Positions 62,970-64,000 of a DNA stretch of 64,000 nucleotides are shown piece by piece. This stretch comes from Azospirillum sp. TSH58. GTDB lineage: Bacteria; Pseudomonadota; Alphaproteobacteria; Azospirillales; Azospirillaceae. The DNA lies in contig NZ_CP022364.1 of NCBI RefSeq assembly GCF_003119115.1, forward strand, positions 954,501 to 1,018,500. Reading direction: 5' to 3'. The notes below the pieces were generated by a model. That model saw only the letters and a list, made by a program, of their open reading frames with translations, did not search any database and had not been told where the DNA came from. Each line of letters starts with the position of its first letter. Within the stretch, counting starts at the first letter, position 1. The position numbers were made by a program, and so were the translations under genes.

Positions 62970-64000
62970 TCAGCGATCGCTCCACTTGGGCAGCGGAACC
63001 TTGCGCATCTCGCCGTTGGCGGCGCTCTGCGGCCAGACGACCTGCAGCTTGCCGTCCTGCCACTGCATGACCGAGATCAGCGCCCGGGTGTTCTGCCCCG
63101 CTTCCTTCTCGCCGATCTGATTCAGCTTCACTCCGGCGCCGGTCAGCAAACTGCCGTCCGGCAGGTCGGTGGCGTAGGCGGCCTTGCGCAGCGCCGCCAG
63201 ATCGGTCGAGCCGGCGCGCGGGATCACGTCCGTGAACAGCGTCCAGAAGCCTCCGAACGCGATCAGGCCCAGCGGCCCCGGATCGCGCTTCTCCTTGGCG
63301 CGGAAGCCTTCGATGAACTCCGCGTACAGCTTCTGCGTCGGCTCCGGCAGGTTGGAGACGTTCGGCGAGGCCGGGGCGTCCACGTCGAAGATGCCGTCGG
63401 CGCTGGCGCCCGTCGCGGCGAGGAAGTCCGGCAGGGCGTAGCCGGTGCCGATGCCGATCATGGCCGGAATGTGGAGGTCCAGTTCGCGGACCTGCCGCCA
63501 GAACAGGGCGGCGTCGTTCAGGTAGGAGGTCGCGATGACCGCGTCGGGCTTGGCCGCCTTCAGGCTGAGCACCAGGGACGACAGATCGTTCACGGTGCGG
63601 CTGTAGCGCTCGTTGGCGACCAGCTGCATGCCGAGGGTCTTCGTCTGGTTCGCCGCCGCGTCGCCGACCGACTGGCCGAACTCCGAATCCTCGGAGATCA
63701 CGGCGATGCGCAGATCCTTCGGGTCCTTGCCCAGCTTGCCGGCGATGTCCTTGGCGAAGTCCGCCGCCGTCTGGCCCATCATCGACGCGTTGAAGGTCAG
63801 GCGGATGGTGTTCTTGTACTTGCGCTGGGTGATCTTGTCGGCAACGGCGATGGTCTCCCAGTACAGGGCGCCTTCGCGCTCCGCCACCTCGCTGGCGGCA
63901 AGGGCCAGCGAACTGGCGTAGCTGCCGGCGATCACCGGAACCTTCTCGCGCACGATCAGCCGGGTCGCCTCGGCGTTGGCGGCGGTCGGGGCCGGCGCGT
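62970..64000 (-). CDS. ABC transporter substrate-binding protein, branched-chain amino acid type (5' part outside window)
   Basis: The frame is open to the right edge (visible part begins APAPTAANAEATRLIVREKV), so the signal peptide is missing from the window. The visible 343 residues are a type I periplasmic binding protein: VPVIAGSYASSLALAASEVA, RLTFNASMMGQTAADFAKDI, IAVISEDSEFGQSVGDAAAN, KPDAVIATSYLNDAALFWRQ and MIGIGTGYALPDFLAATGAS. This LivK-like family binds amino acids, amides or short organic acids for import. The ligase and reductase downstream suggest that the ligand is an organic acid, but that is inference. It ends KVPLPKWSDR-stop. Confidence 0.87.
   Translation of the reverse strand, partial: APAPTAANAEATRLIVREKVPVIAGSYASSLALAASEVAEREGALYWETIAVADKITQRKYKNTIRLTFNASMMGQTAADFAKDIAGKLGKDPKDLRIAVISEDSEFGQSVGDAAANQTKTLGMQLVANERYSRTVNDLSSLVLSLKAAKPDAVIATSYLNDAALFWRQVRELDLHIPAMIGIGTGYALPDFLAATGASADGIFDVDAPASPNVSNLPEPTQKLYAEFIEGFRAKEKRDPGPLGLIAFGGFWTLFTDVIPRAGSTDLAALRKAAYATDLPDGSLLTGAGVKLNQIGEKEAGQNTRALISVMQWQDGKLQVVWPQSAANGEMRKVPLPKWSDR

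Overview
The window is GC-rich, tightly packed alphaproteobacterial DNA with almost no non-coding space. Gene content points to the Rhodospirillales and most probably Azospirillum: formate dehydrogenase accessory genes of the DUF3305/DUF3306 type, B12-dependent ribonucleotide reductase, twin phasins, a large flagellin, DUF3035 lipoprotein and a sigma54-controlled acetoin operon. The genus is inferred from gene content and style, not from a marker gene. No rRNA, tRNA or CRISPR array was seen.

Region by region. 1-5.1 kb: molybdenum/tungsten and formate dehydrogenase maturation (torD-like, DUF3306, DUF3305, mobA, fdhD) facing a divergent tungstate transporter pair tupB-tupA that has no ATPase gene beside it. 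5.1-8.5 kb: PBP5-type carboxypeptidase with SPOR domain, a lipoprotein, and a lone Anbu proteasome-like peptidase. 8.5-10.4 kb: two phasin genes behind near-duplicate promoters carrying TGC-N3-GCA palindromes. 10.6-13.3 kb: clpS-clpA. 13.4-18.6 kb: YegP-like protein, CaiB-type CoA transferase, pentapeptide-repeat protein, GuaD-type deaminase, GNAT-like protein, RidA. 18.7-22.5 kb: flagellin and a serine carboxypeptidase. 22.7-28.6 kb: nrdJ between two bacteriohemerythrins, with NrdR-like boxes upstream. 28.7-33.3 kb: DUF6352 protein, lipase, RlpA, SDR, MaoC hydratase. 33.4-45.3 kb: housekeeping block ribF, pyrE, ileS, lspA, DUF3035 lipoprotein, two M16 peptidases, pgi. 45.4-49.6 kb: an accessory patch with a helical protein that has a central hydrophobic hairpin, a pepsin-like aspartic protease, and an orphan protein. 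49.6-51.5 kb: mutL. 51.5-52.2 kb: decayed insertion-sequence DNA and a broken dehydrogenase start. 52.2-59.5 kb: acetoin catabolism (acoR, acoX, acoA, acoB, acoC, SDR) with a clear sigma54 promoter and an inverted-repeat activator site. 59.5-60.2 kb: a second IS graveyard. 60.2-64 kb: AcuI-like reductase, AMP-dependent ligase and the 3' part of a branched-chain-amino-acid-type binding protein.

Themes that tie genes together: (i) metal cofactor supply for a formate dehydrogenase presumably just left of the window; (ii) a probable PhaR regulon linking two phasins with a PhaJ-like hydratase; (iii) acetoin oxidation under AcoR; (iv) a long palindromic intergenic repeat present four times in both orientations. 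The strongest candidates for new biology are the 45.4-49.6 kb patch, the double-palindrome phasin promoters and the palindromic repeat family.
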